Shown: in pieces, positions 46,769 through 55,936 of the stretch
Layout: each line of letters starts with the position of its first letter
How positions within the stretch are numbered: position 1 is the first letter of the stretch
Origin: Leptospira ainlahdjerensis
Lineage (GTDB): Bacteria > Spirochaetota > Leptospiria > Leptospirales > Leptospiraceae
DNA length: 64,000 bases
Assembly (NCBI RefSeq): GCF_016919175.1
Contig: NZ_JAFFPU010000016.1
Span: 1-64,000, forward strand
Reading direction: 5' to 3'
Notes under the pieces: generated by a model
The model's input: only the letters and a program-made list of their open reading frames with translations
Database searches by the model: none
Told to the model about the DNA's origin: nothing
Position numbers and translations under genes: made by a program

Positions 46769-47689
46769 TTACTGATTACTTTTCGCGTTAGACGCCATCT
46801 TTAAAAAGTAGGCGTTTGTATCATACCAAAGTTGACCAAGATACAACGCGTTCGTCGCTTCCAAGTGATCGACGCCGGTTGTCAAAAGAGGAATGGAAGG
46901 CCCGCCTTTCCACGTTCCCCATCTTTGAGAAGAATCCGGAACCACACCGTCGTTAGCAATGCTCATTCCGTAAAAAGGAGCTCCGATCGCACAAATTGGG
47001 TAGATAATCCCCATCGCCGGGTGTTGAATCAAATCGGGAACCGAGATCGTAGATCCGTAAGAATAATATTTTACTCCGGATACGTTCGGAGCCGCTGCGT
47101 TCAGAGCTTTCAAACCGTCGGTTGTAAGAAGTTTTAAAGCCGCAGTCGCGTTCTGGCTCGAATCGCCGTAAACAAATCCTATTACGGTATTGAGCACTGT
47201 GGAAACATAAGGAAGAGCCCAGCTCGGAATTACGGTTGCCACGATGTTTGCAACAGGACTTCCTCGGTGAGGTGTATTCAAAGTCGTGAGGGTCGCCACC
47301 TTTCCGCTCATAGAAAGATTTGATACCATATAACGAGCATCCAATCCACCTTGAGAATGTCCTATGATATGAACCTTACCGGTGTAGTTGTTTGCGGCCA
47401 TAGCCGTTAGGATTGCGTTCTTCAATTGTGACGCTCTGTTAGAACTTGAGTTCAGGGCGGTAACGGAAGGTGTGAGAACCGTCGCACCTTGATTTCTTAG
47501 ATAGGCCGCGTTTCCACCCCAATAATCCACCACTGTGGAACCGTTTCCCCAGCCGAATAGACCGTGAGCTAACACGATCGGATAGGATCCAGAAAGGGGT
47601 TTACTGGAAGAACCGCCTCCGGAAGCAGAAAGAACGCTTGTTAGAAAAAAAACAAGCAATACGCTTAAAATTCTCATCACTTTTTTCAT
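46769..47689 (-). CDS. Secreted family I lipase (alpha/beta hydrolase)
   Basis: A 306-residue exported lipase. The signal peptide (1-22) ends in a Ser-rich segment, and the mature part has YPIVLAHGLFGWG (oxyanion motif) and the nucleophile elbow GHSQGG (S112). The likely acid and base are D247 in ANDGVVPDSS and H275 in GVDHLEATN. It matches Pseudomonas/Burkholderia-type triacylglycerol lipases, which often need a membrane foldase; none is recognisable here. Only one Cys is present (PICAIG), so no disulfide. It is probably secreted or surface-attached and releases fatty acids, the preferred carbon source. A decayed copy lies about 350 bases upstream. Confidence 0.93.
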   Translation of the reverse strand: MKKVMRILSVLLVFFLTSVLSASGGGSSSKPLSGSYPIVLAHGLFGWGNGSTVVDYWGGNAAYLRNQGATVLTPSVTALNSSSNRASQLKNAILTAMAANNYTGKVHIIGHSQGGLDARYMVSNLSMSGKVATLTTLNTPHRGSPVANIVATVIPSWALPYVSTVLNTVIGFVYGDSSQNATAALKLLTTDGLKALNAAAPNVSGVKYYSYGSTISVPDLIQHPAMGIIYPICAIGAPFYGMSIANDGVVPDSSQRWGTWKGGPSIPLLTTGVDHLEATNALYLGQLWYDTNAYFLKMASNAKSNQ

Positions 47690-48730
47690 TTATATTTACC
47701 TCAAGCTCTTTGGAAAGAGCGCAGGACGAAAGATAATAAAGGAGAAACATCGTTCAAGAAAAAAATGTTAAGCGAAGTTGATTCTTGCTGATTTTTATAA
47801 AATAACGTACGTTTGTTATATAAAGATCATAAGAAAAATAATGAAATACGAATATTCTTAAAAATGAATACTTAAGCGATCTTTTGATCGAAGAATTTCT
47901 GTTATTCCGAAGTGCAAAAGAAATTCCGTGAAGACTCGCACGGGACCAGTAACAGAAGAGTCGATTGAGGGGCATGGAAAAAAAATCCTAAGAAGAATCT
48001 GGAATCTACGAAGTCCCCATCCTAACTTTTCAGAATTTCTTACTGATTGTTTTTATGTTCGAAACCGTCTTTCGAACATGAGTTCGAATCAAGCCATAGG
48101 GAGCCCATATACAGAGTGTTGGGAGCTTCTAAGCGATCTGAAAGAGGTTTGCTGGAAGGGCCTCTTTTCGACGCGTATGCAAACGTAACGTTTGTTATTA
48201 AAAACGCGAGAACCGTTAAGATTCTTAAATTCACTTTTTAATTTTTTAGAATTCTTATATATAAAAAATAGAATATACTCTTTGATGGAGAATCTTGGAT
48301 CCTAAGCATTGGATCGTTATTGCCAGTGATCTTTGAGAAGTTTTTCCCTTCTTTGTCGATTTGCCTTTGATCTGTTTTTAATTTCTTTTCTTAGGAGACG
48401 ATATCTTTCGGTCGGTTTTGTCTTGTCTATCCCCTGGGTAATCGTTCAAAGGGAATCGATGAGCCAGGGATTCCCGATCCAAAATTAAGGAATATTTTTA
48501 TAACTAAGAGCGGACTTTTTTCGAAGTCGCTTTTTCCAAAAATAAAAAAGGATCGACCTTTCCATCCTTGATACATAATCAATGAAGTGTTTCTGAATTA
48601 GAGTCGTCTTTTTATTCGGATTCGAATCAGAGTTTCAATTTTTCTTACGCGTCTCCGTTTCGAAGGAAGTGTTTTTTTGAAACAGAAGTAAATTCAGAAA
48701 TTCTAAAATACCAATGAAAAGGATATTGTT
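47690..48730. other. Intergenic region with lipase relic
   Basis: About 1 kb. It holds the lipase-derived relic at 48040-48234. Apart from that, no gene is supported. A TGTTAAGCGAAGT copy is at 47766-47778. Confidence 0.5.
48040..48234 (-). pseudogene. Internally deleted lipase copy
   Basis: A 64-codon frame that fuses the two ends of a lipase like the one at 46769-47689. Codons 1-32 give a signal peptide (MNLRILTVLAFLITNVTFA) and SSKPLS. They run straight into DRLEAPNTLYMGSLWLDSN, which corresponds to DHLEATNALYLGQLWYDTN near the C-terminus of the intact lipase. About 240 residues (34-273) including the oxyanion motif and Ser nucleophile are gone. The first codon is GTG. It cannot be an active lipase; a tiny secreted peptide is conceivable. 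Confidence 0.8.
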
Positions 48731-49249
48731 TTGATTTTTTCAACCTCTCTGTTTTTAATTTTAAAATTTGTTCACGTTGCCTTCGGAATTTTTTGGGCAG
48801 GCGCCGCCTCCGTGATGGCATTCTTCGTTTTACCGGCCGCGAACGCTTTGGGTCCGGACGGAGGTAAGATGATGCAACAGATCGCCAAAACGAATTCTTA
48901 TCCGATCGTTTTGAATACCGTGACCTCAGGGACGCTCCTAACCGGTTTTTTGCTCTATTGGAATCTATCGGGAGGTTTTCAACCGGAATGGATTTTTTCG
49001 AGATACGGAATTTTGCTCGGAATCGGAGGATTTTTAGGCGTGATCGCTTTTTGTTTCGGTTTATGGATCAATCTTCCCACTGTGAAAAGGATCACCGAGA
49101 TCGGTCAATTTTTTCAGAAAGCAGCGCCGACTCCCGAGTTGATCGCCGAGTTGGGAAAGTTAAAGAATAAATTTTTGCTTTCTACTCGAGTCATCGCCCT
49201 TTGTGTAGGTTCCGGAATTTTGCTTATGGAATTTGCCCGATATCTTTGA
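48731..49249 (+). CDS. Small polytopic membrane protein
   Basis: A 172-residue inner-membrane protein with four hydrophobic helices and a short charged segment between helices three and four (TVKRITEIGQFFQK). The first helix region has HVAFGIFWAGAASVMAFFVLPAAN, reminiscent of CopD/DUF2269-type four-helix proteins with an exposed His. The function is unknown. The start is TTG at 48731, preceded by AAAGGA; no better start is seen. It stands alone. Confidence 0.7.
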   Translation: MIFSTSLFLILKFVHVAFGIFWAGAASVMAFFVLPAANALGPDGGKMMQQIAKTNSYPIVLNTVTSGTLLTGFLLYWNLSGGFQPEWIFSRYGILLGIGGFLGVIAFCFGLWINLPTVKRITEIGQFFQKAAPTPELIAELGKLKNKFLLSTRVIALCVGSGILLMEFARYL

Positions 49250-49315
49250 TCATTTACGATATTTTAGGAAATTCTAATTTTTTCTCCGGCTTTGCGAGGA
49301 GAGAGATTTCAAATT

Positions 49316-50221
49316 TTAAGGACCGCTACAGTCCCTGATTTTTTTCGGATTTTGAATTTTTGGAAGATCGGAAAATGATAAAAATGGATTCGGTTCCATT
49401 TTCGTTTGATTCCGATCTGTAGGACTGATTCCTACTGAACCGAAGGAGGTCGGCGGATAAAAACATAGGGGAAACTCTTTCGTTTTTTGAAGAACCGACT
49501 TTTCTTTTTGGAGCGTATAAACGGATTCGTTAATTTGAATATAGATTCGATCCGATTGATTCGACCAGCGCAAGCGATACGAAGGAGTTTCCTTCCACTC
49601 GAGTAAAGGAACCCGAGCCGTAAGTTGTTGCGAACCTTCCTTGGTTCTTGAAATCCAAAGCAGTTCCGGTTGTAGAAATTCCAAGTCCTCATCGGTAGAC
49701 GCGGTAATCATAACGACTGAATTTCCGTTCGGAGAAGGGGTGAGTTGTAAAACGACATGGCCCGGCCTTAAATCTTTTGAGATCGAAATTTCTCTTTTCT
49801 CGTTTAGATTGAAGGCTCCCGGAATTCTTGCAAAACTTCCGTATTGATCGTCTTTTCCTCCGATCCAATACAAAGCTCCGGTCGCGGAATGATAGTAAAC
49901 AGTTCCCGGTAAAATCCAGGACGAGAAAGGAATCTCTTCCACCGCTTTCGAAGATCGATCAGGATCAAAGATCCTTATCACAGAACGGTAATTTCTTTTT
50001 AGAGTTGTTCCTGAAAGAGGATTCCAAGAATCCTTTTCTTCATATAAAACTTCGGTTTGTACGATTTCCTTTCCCGAAGAGGACCATCCTCTTTCCAAGG
50101 ATAACGAGGAATTCTTCCAGATCAAAAAAGAACAAGAGGGAAATAAGAAGAACGAAAAAATACAGAACAAATACTTCCGGATTTGATTGGAGAACGTTTT
50201 ATATGTCATTGGGTTTTTCAA
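49316..50221 (-). CDS. Hypothetical lipoprotein, beta-propeller-like
   Basis: A 301-residue exported protein. A basic start (possibly from M5 at 50209) leads into LFPSCS, a plausible lipobox. The body has repeated beta strands such as TGALYWIGGKDDQYGSFARIPG and LTPSPNGNSVVMITAS, which resemble WD40/TolB-like blades. No catalytic motif is visible and I do not recognise the family. It lies next to secreted-hydrolase genes on the same strand. Confidence 0.65.
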   Translation of the reverse strand: MKNPMTYKTFSNQIRKYLFCIFSFFLFPSCSFLIWKNSSLSLERGWSSSGKEIVQTEVLYEEKDSWNPLSGTTLKRNYRSVIRIFDPDRSSKAVEEIPFSSWILPGTVYYHSATGALYWIGGKDDQYGSFARIPGAFNLNEKREISISKDLRPGHVVLQLTPSPNGNSVVMITASTDEDLEFLQPELLWISRTKEGSQQLTARVPLLEWKETPSYRLRWSNQSDRIYIQINESVYTLQKEKSVLQKTKEFPLCFYPPTSFGSVGISPTDRNQTKMEPNPFLSFSDLPKIQNPKKIRDCSGP

Positions 50222-50308
50222 AACGTCGCAAGTTTAAGAATAAGAAACGGAACGGATGACGGCAACCCCGCTCGATAGAGCGGAGCTGCACTCATTACTA
50301 AAGTTGAA

Positions 50309-51142
50309 TTATCTCCAACCTTCGTTTTTCAGCTCACTGTGGTTGAGATACAATCCCGAGGACCCAACGGATGGAGCTCTGGTATGTCCTTGAAACTGAG
50401 TGTAAGTTACATTCGAGTTAAAAGGCCAGATCCCTTCGCTCTGAGTCAAAGAAGATTGGCATTTGCTCACACCGCCCGCCTTGTTATAAGCGCAGGAAGA
50501 ATGATAAGCGACAGCATAATCGTCTTCACCCGGCAGAATTGCGGAAGCTCCGAACATTCCCTTATATCCAGGAACTTGGTATACGGTTACTCCCGCGGTG
50601 TTGTTGTGGTTATACGCACCTCTCGCAGTGGAAACGATCAAAGACTTGTCCATCGCGTTTCCGCCAAACCCGAAAGTGATTCCGTTGAGAGCCGAAGCGA
50701 GTTCGGATCCGCCGGATGCAGCAGCCAGTGCGGTTACTTTTGTGAAATTGTAACCTTTGCTGGAAGCGCTTGCTCCCAAGTTTGCGAGCCAATATTCGGT
50801 CACGTAACAACCCGCGCTATGGCAAACGATTTTGCAGGAATTGGATCCTTTGCAATATGTGTTTACCACGGTCGTAAAGTTAGTCTGCGCTCTTGCGGAT
50901 CCGTAATTTCTCGGATCCGAAGTTCCATCGTAACCAACAAACACCTTTGCTCCGGAAACAGAATTTACGCTGCTTCCCCAGTAATTATTCACATCCACAG
51001 TTCCGGTTCCGTTGTGATTCTTATCAGACTTTCCGTGTACGAACACGGTATAAGTTTGAGCGGAAAGAGTTCCCGCTAAAAGAAAAACACAAAGAGCCAG
51101 TCCCATCATCAGCTTTGTTTTCAAATTACTCATCTTTTTCAC
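50309..51142 (-). CDS. Secreted alpha/beta-hydrolase, paralogue 1
   Basis: A 277-residue exported protein with signal peptide (to about A28, SAQT). The mature part begins YTVFVHGKSDKNHNGTG and has the nucleophile elbow CHSAGC (S109) and a Cys-rich neighbourhood (CKGSNSCKIVCHSAGC). Candidate acid and base residues are Asp in LPGEDDYAV and His in QGHTRAP. Lipase- or esterase-like activity is likely; the substrate is unknown. It is about 90 % identical by eye to the paralogue at 52903-53733. GGAGAATAG serves as ribosome binding site. A degenerate CCGCTC/GAGCGG hairpin follows its stop. Confidence 0.87.
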   Translation of the reverse strand: MKKMSNLKTKLMMGLALCVFLLAGTLSAQTYTVFVHGKSDKNHNGTGTVDVNNYWGSSVNSVSGAKVFVGYDGTSDPRNYGSARAQTNFTTVVNTYCKGSNSCKIVCHSAGCYVTEYWLANLGASASSKGYNFTKVTALAAASGGSELASALNGITFGFGGNAMDKSLIVSTARGAYNHNNTAGVTVYQVPGYKGMFGASAILPGEDDYAVAYHSSCAYNKAGGVSKCQSSLTQSEGIWPFNSNVTYTQFQGHTRAPSVGSSGLYLNHSELKNEGWR

Positions 51143-51395
51143 TATTCTCCATTTCTTAGGGGAAAAGAAATTCCTCTCCCGCTCTAAAAGTTTGACTCTT
51201 CCAATATTAAGTCAAGTGAAGTATCGAGATTTATAAATAACGAATAAAATAAATAAATATTCTTTAAAGAACACGAATTATAAATAAATACAAATTTGAT
51301 TGCTCTCCTTCGGAAAGAATTTAGGCTGAACTACGAAAAATAATCCCTTATTTTGCGTTATGTGCTCGTTAGGAGAGGGATAAAAAAAGGAATTC

Positions 51396-52619
51396 ATGAA
51401 AATCGGAAACAAGTATGTGATCTATGGAGTGATTGTGTCAACAATCCTGATTCTAACGGCGTTCGTTTTCTGGCCGGAGGAAGGTGGGGCGCCTTGGTTT
51501 CAGTCCGATGGCCAAAAGAAAGAAAGGGCTGAAAGAATGGCGAGGAATTCTCCGCCGGGGGGAGCCGGCTCTTCCTTTGATGGAGACAACGGGGGCGGGT
51601 CTCTCCAAGATATAGACGATTCCATTCCTATCGAAAGAATATTAGAAGATTATAAAGAATGGTCTCAGTATCCTCCGAGTTCAAGACCGCTTTCCAAATA
51701 CAACGAGGATTTGATTCGACCTTCTTTTATACAAACGACCGCGATCCCAATGGCGGATAACGCGGATTCTAAAGAACCGAACGGTTACAGTTGTCAGTTA
51801 CAACCTCTGACCTGGGCCGTGATCGGTTCCCAGGATCAGATGAGAATCGTTTTTGATTGTAAAAACCCCGAAGGAAAAAGAATTCCGATCGAGATCAAAG
51901 GTTCTCGGATGTGGAGGGAATTTGACGGAGAGAAGTTTGGAACGTTAAGTCCGGACGTCGGTGACAATGGAGTGAACGGGGACGATATTGCAAAGGATTT
52001 GCTCTACACGTTTCAATGGAAGCCGACTCAAAAAGATTGGGGGGACATGATTCTCGAGGTCGATTTTCGTTACGGACCCGGTTATAAAAAAACAGGGAAA
52101 CTGAATACTTCCTTTTATTCCTCGCCCGGAAAACCCGCCGAATTGAGCGGCGCTTTTTCGGATACGACGAGCGACGGCTCGCTTGTGGTTCGCGTGGGCA
52201 TCAACGTTTACTCGGCGGGGAATTATCACGTGGAAGCCAATCTCAAACACGCAGAAACGGGAGAATACATCGCTTGGGCGACTTTCGATTCTAAACTCCC
52301 TTCCGGTTACGGCGAGGCTGAATTTTTATTCTACGGTAAATTGATTCGAGATTCCGGTTTGGACGGTCCTTATGTTGTGTCGGATATAAGAGGTCACAGA
52401 GTCAATCTTGCGGTGGATCCCGAATGGTTTAGTCAAGGGGACGCGGGGCTGAAAAAAATTCAGGCGGCGAAAACTACGGAGCCGGACCGAGAGCTCATTC
52501 TCCCGTATAAAGATTTTTTTAAGACGAAGTTTTATGACGTGAAACAGTTCACTTCCAAAATCTGGGATAGCAACGAGAAACAAAGAAGAATCAAGGAACT
52601 GGAGAGCATGGAAAGATAA
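51396..52619 (+). CDS. Membrane-anchored beta-rich protein between the paralogous hydrolases
   Basis: A 407-residue protein with an N-terminal anchor helix (about 9-26), a Gly/Ser-rich low-complexity linker (about 50-75) and a beta-rich periplasmic domain. GINVYSAGNYHVEANLKHAETGEYIAWA and RDSGLDGPYVVSDIRGHR resemble the choice-of-anchor/YHVEA-type immunoglobulin-like modules. It is opposite in strand to both flanking hydrolases. It could be a foldase, inhibitor or receptor for them, but no Lif foldase motif is visible and the idea is inference. Confidence 0.65.
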   Translation: MKIGNKYVIYGVIVSTILILTAFVFWPEEGGAPWFQSDGQKKERAERMARNSPPGGAGSSFDGDNGGGSLQDIDDSIPIERILEDYKEWSQYPPSSRPLSKYNEDLIRPSFIQTTAIPMADNADSKEPNGYSCQLQPLTWAVIGSQDQMRIVFDCKNPEGKRIPIEIKGSRMWREFDGEKFGTLSPDVGDNGVNGDDIAKDLLYTFQWKPTQKDWGDMILEVDFRYGPGYKKTGKLNTSFYSSPGKPAELSGAFSDTTSDGSLVVRVGINVYSAGNYHVEANLKHAETGEYIAWATFDSKLPSGYGEAEFLFYGKLIRDSGLDGPYVVSDIRGHRVNLAVDPEWFSQGDAGLKKIQAAKTTEPDRELILPYKDFFKTKFYDVKQFTSKIWDSNEKQRRIKELESMER

Positions 52620-52852
52620 TAAAAGGTTAATTTATAAAAATGAAATATATTTTATGTTCGAATCGGGTGGATCGGATCGTTCTTTCTGGTTTGGATCGAT
52701 CGAAAATTTTTCTTTTGTAATTGGAATCTACGTTTGTCCGTCGAGTCGAAAGTGCGGGATGCGAAGAACGAGATTTATCGGCGAAGAATGATAAAGGCCG
52801 TTTTTTTGGAAAGGATTCTCCGAAAGAGTGAATCGTTACGATCAATCCTCAC

Positions 52853-52887
52853 AACTCCGCTCTCGTAAAGAGCGGAGTTTCTTTTTT
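52853..52887. terminator. Terminator between convergent genes
   Basis: AACTCCGCTCT (52853-52863) and AGAGCGGAGTT (52869-52879) form a perfect 11-bp stem with a five-base loop, followed by TTCTTTTTT on the plus strand. It can stop the 51396 gene and, weakly, the leftward hydrolase gene. A degenerate relative lies after paralogue 1 (50268-50283). Confidence 0.85.
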
Positions 52888-52902
52888 AAAAGGAAAGTCG
52901 AA

Positions 52903-53733
52903 TTATCTCCAACCTTCGTTTTTCAGTTCACTGTGGTTGAGATATAATCCGGAAGCCCCGATGGAAGGAGCTCTGGTATGTCCTTGAAACTGAGTGTAGG
53001 TTACATTCGAGTTAAAAGGCCAGACGCCTTCGCTCTGAGTCAAAGAAGGCTGACACTGGCTCACTCCGCCCGCTTTGTTATAAGCGCAGGAAGAATGATA
53101 AGCGACAGCGTAGTCGTCTTCCCCCGGCAGAATTAAAGACGCACCGGCCATTCCCTTATATCCGGGAACCTGATATACGGTTACTCCCGCGGTGTTGTTA
53201 TGGTTATACGCACCTCTTGCAGTGGAAACGATCAGCGCCTTGTCCATTGAATTTCCGGCAAAACCAAAAGTTGCACCGTTCAATGCAGAGGCCAATTCAG
53301 ATCCGCCCGATGCAGCGGCCAGCGCGGTTACTTTGGTGAGATTGTATCCTTTGCTGGAAGCGCTTGCTCCCAGGTTCGCGAGCCAATATTCGGTTACATA
53401 ACAACCCGCGCTGTGGCAAACGATTTTGCAGGAATTGGTTCCCTTACAATATGTGTTTACCACGGTCGTAAAGTTAGTCTGCGCTCTTGCAGAACCGTAA
53501 CTTCTCGGATCCGAAGTTCCGTCATAACCGACGAATACTTTCGCTCCGGAAACCGAATTCACACTTGTTCCCCAGTAGTTGTTTACGTCGGTCGTTCCTG
53601 TGCCGTTGTGATTCTTATCGGACTTTCCGTGAACAAACACGGTATAGGTCTGAGCAGAAAGGGATCCTGCCATGAACAGGGCACAAAAAATCAGCCCAAT
53701 GCTCTTCGTTTTTTTTATTTTCATTCTCTTCAC
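52903..53733 (-). CDS. Secreted alpha/beta-hydrolase, paralogue 2
   Basis: A 276-residue protein nearly identical to the hydrolase at 50309-51142: the same CHSAGC nucleophile elbow, LPGEDDYAV, QGHTRAP and C-terminal LYLNHSELKNEGWR. Most differences are in the signal peptide and a few surface positions (for example KCQSSLT versus QCQPSLT). A fresh duplication or gene conversion is likely. Its ribosome binding site region (GGAGAATAGTG) is shared with paralogue 1, but the sequence further upstream differs. Confidence 0.87.
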   Translation of the reverse strand: MKRMKIKKTKSIGLIFCALFMAGSLSAQTYTVFVHGKSDKNHNGTGTTDVNNYWGTSVNSVSGAKVFVGYDGTSDPRSYGSARAQTNFTTVVNTYCKGTNSCKIVCHSAGCYVTEYWLANLGASASSKGYNLTKVTALAAASGGSELASALNGATFGFAGNSMDKALIVSTARGAYNHNNTAGVTVYQVPGYKGMAGASLILPGEDDYAVAYHSSCAYNKAGGVSQCQPSLTQSEGVWPFNSNVTYTQFQGHTRAPSIGASGLYLNHSELKNEGWR

Positions 53734-54119
53734 TATTCTCCTGATATATAATTTAGGAAGGAGTCCGCAGCATTGTTCAAAACTTACGCAGGTTTAGTCA
53801 AGCTCAAGTGGAATCTTTTTTAAATAACGGATAGAATAAAAACATCCTTCCTATTTTTCATTTTTAAAGTTGAGACGTTTCTATTTTGAGAAGAACGACG
53901 TTCGTTAACTGCGGAATTTGTTTCTGCGATTCTGCTCGAAAAGAATTCGTGCTTATCGATCGATGTTCGATCGTAAAAAAATGTCTTTTGATTCTTGTTT
54001 TTGTTAAGCGAAGTGGAGAATCGACTTTCTTTTGTTGAATTTTTGTCTTTCGTATCTATAGAGCCACAATGGTTTCTTTCAGATCAAAGTTTAGAAGAAT
54101 TTCATTTTTATAAAAGAAT
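53734..54119. other. Intergenic region, no gene seen
   Basis: About 390 bases upstream of the second hydrolase and downstream of the radical SAM gene. It contains TGTTAAGCGAAGT at 54002-54014, repeated at 54150-54162 within the 3' end of the radical SAM gene. Nothing else is supported. Confidence 0.5.
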
Positions 54120-55226
54120 TCAGAGGCCTGGAAAAAGATTCTCTCCTTTTGTTAAGCGAAGTCGGTGGGTTTCAGGTATTCTGAACAGTTTTTTGTTTAA
54201 GGACATCGAATCTTCGAGTTGTAATCGCTTTCTCGAGAATCGAAACCGCTTCCAGAGCATTTCGGCATACGGTCCCGTTCCGATCATCCTGCTTGAATAA
54301 GCGGAATCGTAGAGTTTACCTCCCCGAGCTTGTCGAATTAATTTTTCTATCTTTTCCTTTTTGAGAGGATAATTCTTCTCCAACCAATCCAAAAAGAGAG
54401 GCGCGACTTCGAACGGGAGTCTCAAAAAGACCATTCCTGCGGATCTGGCCCCGGATTCCTTTGCGGATTGAAGAATGGTTTCGAGTTCGTTGTCGTTTAA
54501 TCCGGGGATCATCGGTGCGGCCATAACTCCGGTAGGAACTCCCGCTTCCGCGAGTTTACGGATCGTTTCGAGTCTTCTTTCCGGGCTGGCGGTTCTCGGT
54601 TCCATTTTTTTCCAGAGTTCGGAATTCAAAGTTGTTACGCTGATGTAAACTTTCGCTAAATTCTGAGATGCCAATTTTTCCAAAAGGTCCAAGTCTCGAA
54701 TGATCAGAGATGATTTTGTGATCATCGCAACGGGTTGTCTAAATTCCCAAAAAACTTTTAGGAGTTCCCGCGTGATTTCCAATTTTCTTTCCATTGGTTG
54801 ATAAATATCCGTAACTCCTGCGAGCTGAATCGTTCGAACTTCCCCTTTTTGTTTCGCGAGATACTTTCTCAGAAGTTCGGGTGCATTTCTTTTGGCAAAA
54901 ATCTTGGTTTCAAAATCGATTCCCGGAGAAAGATCCACGTAAGCGTGATTGGGTCGTGCATAGCAGTAGATACATCCGTGTTCGCATCCTCTGTAAGGAT
55001 TGATGGAGCGGGTAAAACCGAGATCCGGACAGTCGTTTTCGGTTACGATTGTTTTTGCATGTTCTTCCAGGAGAATCGTTTTGGGGGAGAGGAATTCGTT
55101 CGGATCTTCCGCGTTTTTTTCCCGGGAAATCGTTTCAAACCGTCCCGAGATTTTTGATTCCGTCCCCCGGTTGATTTTACTTGATCCTAACATCTTGTCT
55201 CGAACTTGAGAATATTCCCGTCGCAT
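54120..55226 (-). CDS. Radical SAM protein, Rv2578c/PA0069-type (SplB-like)
   Basis: About 368 residues. The iron-sulfur motif CEHGCIYCYARP is in the first third, after SINPYRG. Downstream are TKSSLIIRDLDLLEKL, VYISVTTLN, EPRTASPERRLETIRKLAEAGVP and APMIPGLND, all typical of this radical SAM group, which is related to spore photoproduct lyase. The reaction is unknown. The ATG at 55226 (MRREYSQVRDKM) is preferred; a start 81 bases upstream adds residues unlike the family. The last codons lie in a short repeat (TGTTAAGCGAAGT), so the C-terminal tail may be extended. Confidence 0.88.
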   Translation of the reverse strand: MRREYSQVRDKMLGSSKINRGTESKISGRFETISREKNAEDPNEFLSPKTILLEEHAKTIVTENDCPDLGFTRSINPYRGCEHGCIYCYARPNHAYVDLSPGIDFETKIFAKRNAPELLRKYLAKQKGEVRTIQLAGVTDIYQPMERKLEITRELLKVFWEFRQPVAMITKSSLIIRDLDLLEKLASQNLAKVYISVTTLNSELWKKMEPRTASPERRLETIRKLAEAGVPTGVMAAPMIPGLNDNELETILQSAKESGARSAGMVFLRLPFEVAPLFLDWLEKNYPLKKEKIEKLIRQARGGKLYDSAYSSRMIGTGPYAEMLWKRFRFSRKRLQLEDSMSLNKKLFRIPETHRLRLTKGENLFPGL

Positions 55227-55610
55227 AATAAGTAAACAAAAATTAAGTAATCTATAGTTTGAAAAGATTGAAAAATCGGAGAATTGAGAGTGGCGATTTC
55301 TTCCCAATTAGAACCGGTTCAGGGGCCGGGGCGGATCGCTTTGCTTACTTCGCGTGAGGAGAGAATGGAACTTTGTCGAACCCTAGGCTGTGGTCGATAT
55401 TTCTCACTCCTTTCGTAATAAGCAAGAATCAAAACCTATGTCGTATCCGGAGAAAAAGGTTTAGAGTTGGATACGGAGCATCGGCTTTTGGGAAGAATCC
55501 AACCTTTCCGTATCGCCGAATTTTTTCGAAGTCTGTATTTTTAAAAAAAGTCCCTGATATATTTTTTTATCGAACGAGATTTTTTTCCTGATTTTTTATA
55601 AAAATACGTC
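55227..55610. other. Intergenic region before csoR
   Basis: About 380 bases between divergent radical SAM and csoR genes. No gene is supported. The AT-rich right end (around 55555-55610) is the likely csoR promoter zone. Confidence 0.45.
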
Positions 55611-55633
55611 TATAGTATAGGGGGGTATGGTAT
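55611..55633 (+). promoter_or_regulatory. Candidate CsoR operator overlapping the csoR ribosome binding site
   Basis: TATAGTATAGGGGGGTATGG is a pseudo-palindrome with a central G-run. It matches the style of CsoR operators (TA-rich arms around a G/C tract) known before copper operons such as copZA in Bacillus. Its G-run is also the only Shine-Dalgarno-like sequence before the csoR ATG at 55634. Binding would block transcription of csoR-copZ-copA and perhaps translation. Confidence 0.7.
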
Positions 55634-55921
55634 ATGAAACCGAAACTAAAGCTGCATACGGATCCTAAGGTTAAAGGAAGTTTATCCTTGAGGCTCAAAA
55701 AAATAGAAGGGCAAATCCGAGGAATCCAAGGTATGATCGAAAGGGAGGAATATTGTGACGACGTTCTCAATCAACTCTCTTCCGCTAAATCCGCTCTGGA
55801 CGGAGTCGCCAAAACCCTTCTTAAAAGCCATATTGAAACTTGTGTCGTGGAAAGAATTAAGGGAAATGATCCCGAGATCTTAAACGAGTTTATGACCACC
55901 GTGGACCGTATTCTTAAATAA
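55634..55921 (+). CDS. csoR: Copper-sensing repressor CsoR
   Basis: A 95-residue all-helical CsoR/RcnR family protein. The copper-site triad C-H-C is complete: C41 in EYCDDVLNQ, H66 and C70 in SHIETC. It contains LRLKKIEGQIRGIQGMI, the conserved first helix. In the apo form it binds DNA; Cu(I) releases it. It heads the csoR-copZ-copA operon, with a likely operator just upstream. Confidence 0.94.
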   Translation: MKPKLKLHTDPKVKGSLSLRLKKIEGQIRGIQGMIEREEYCDDVLNQLSSAKSALDGVAKTLLKSHIETCVVERIKGNDPEILNEFMTTVDRILK

Positions 55922-55936
55922 ACCTGGAGGAGAATT

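Noticed and set aside
51396..52619. Lif-type lipase foldase
   Set aside because: The size and anchor fit, but the helical repeat structure and RxxFDY(F/C)LSA motif of Lif proteins are absent and the protein is beta-rich.
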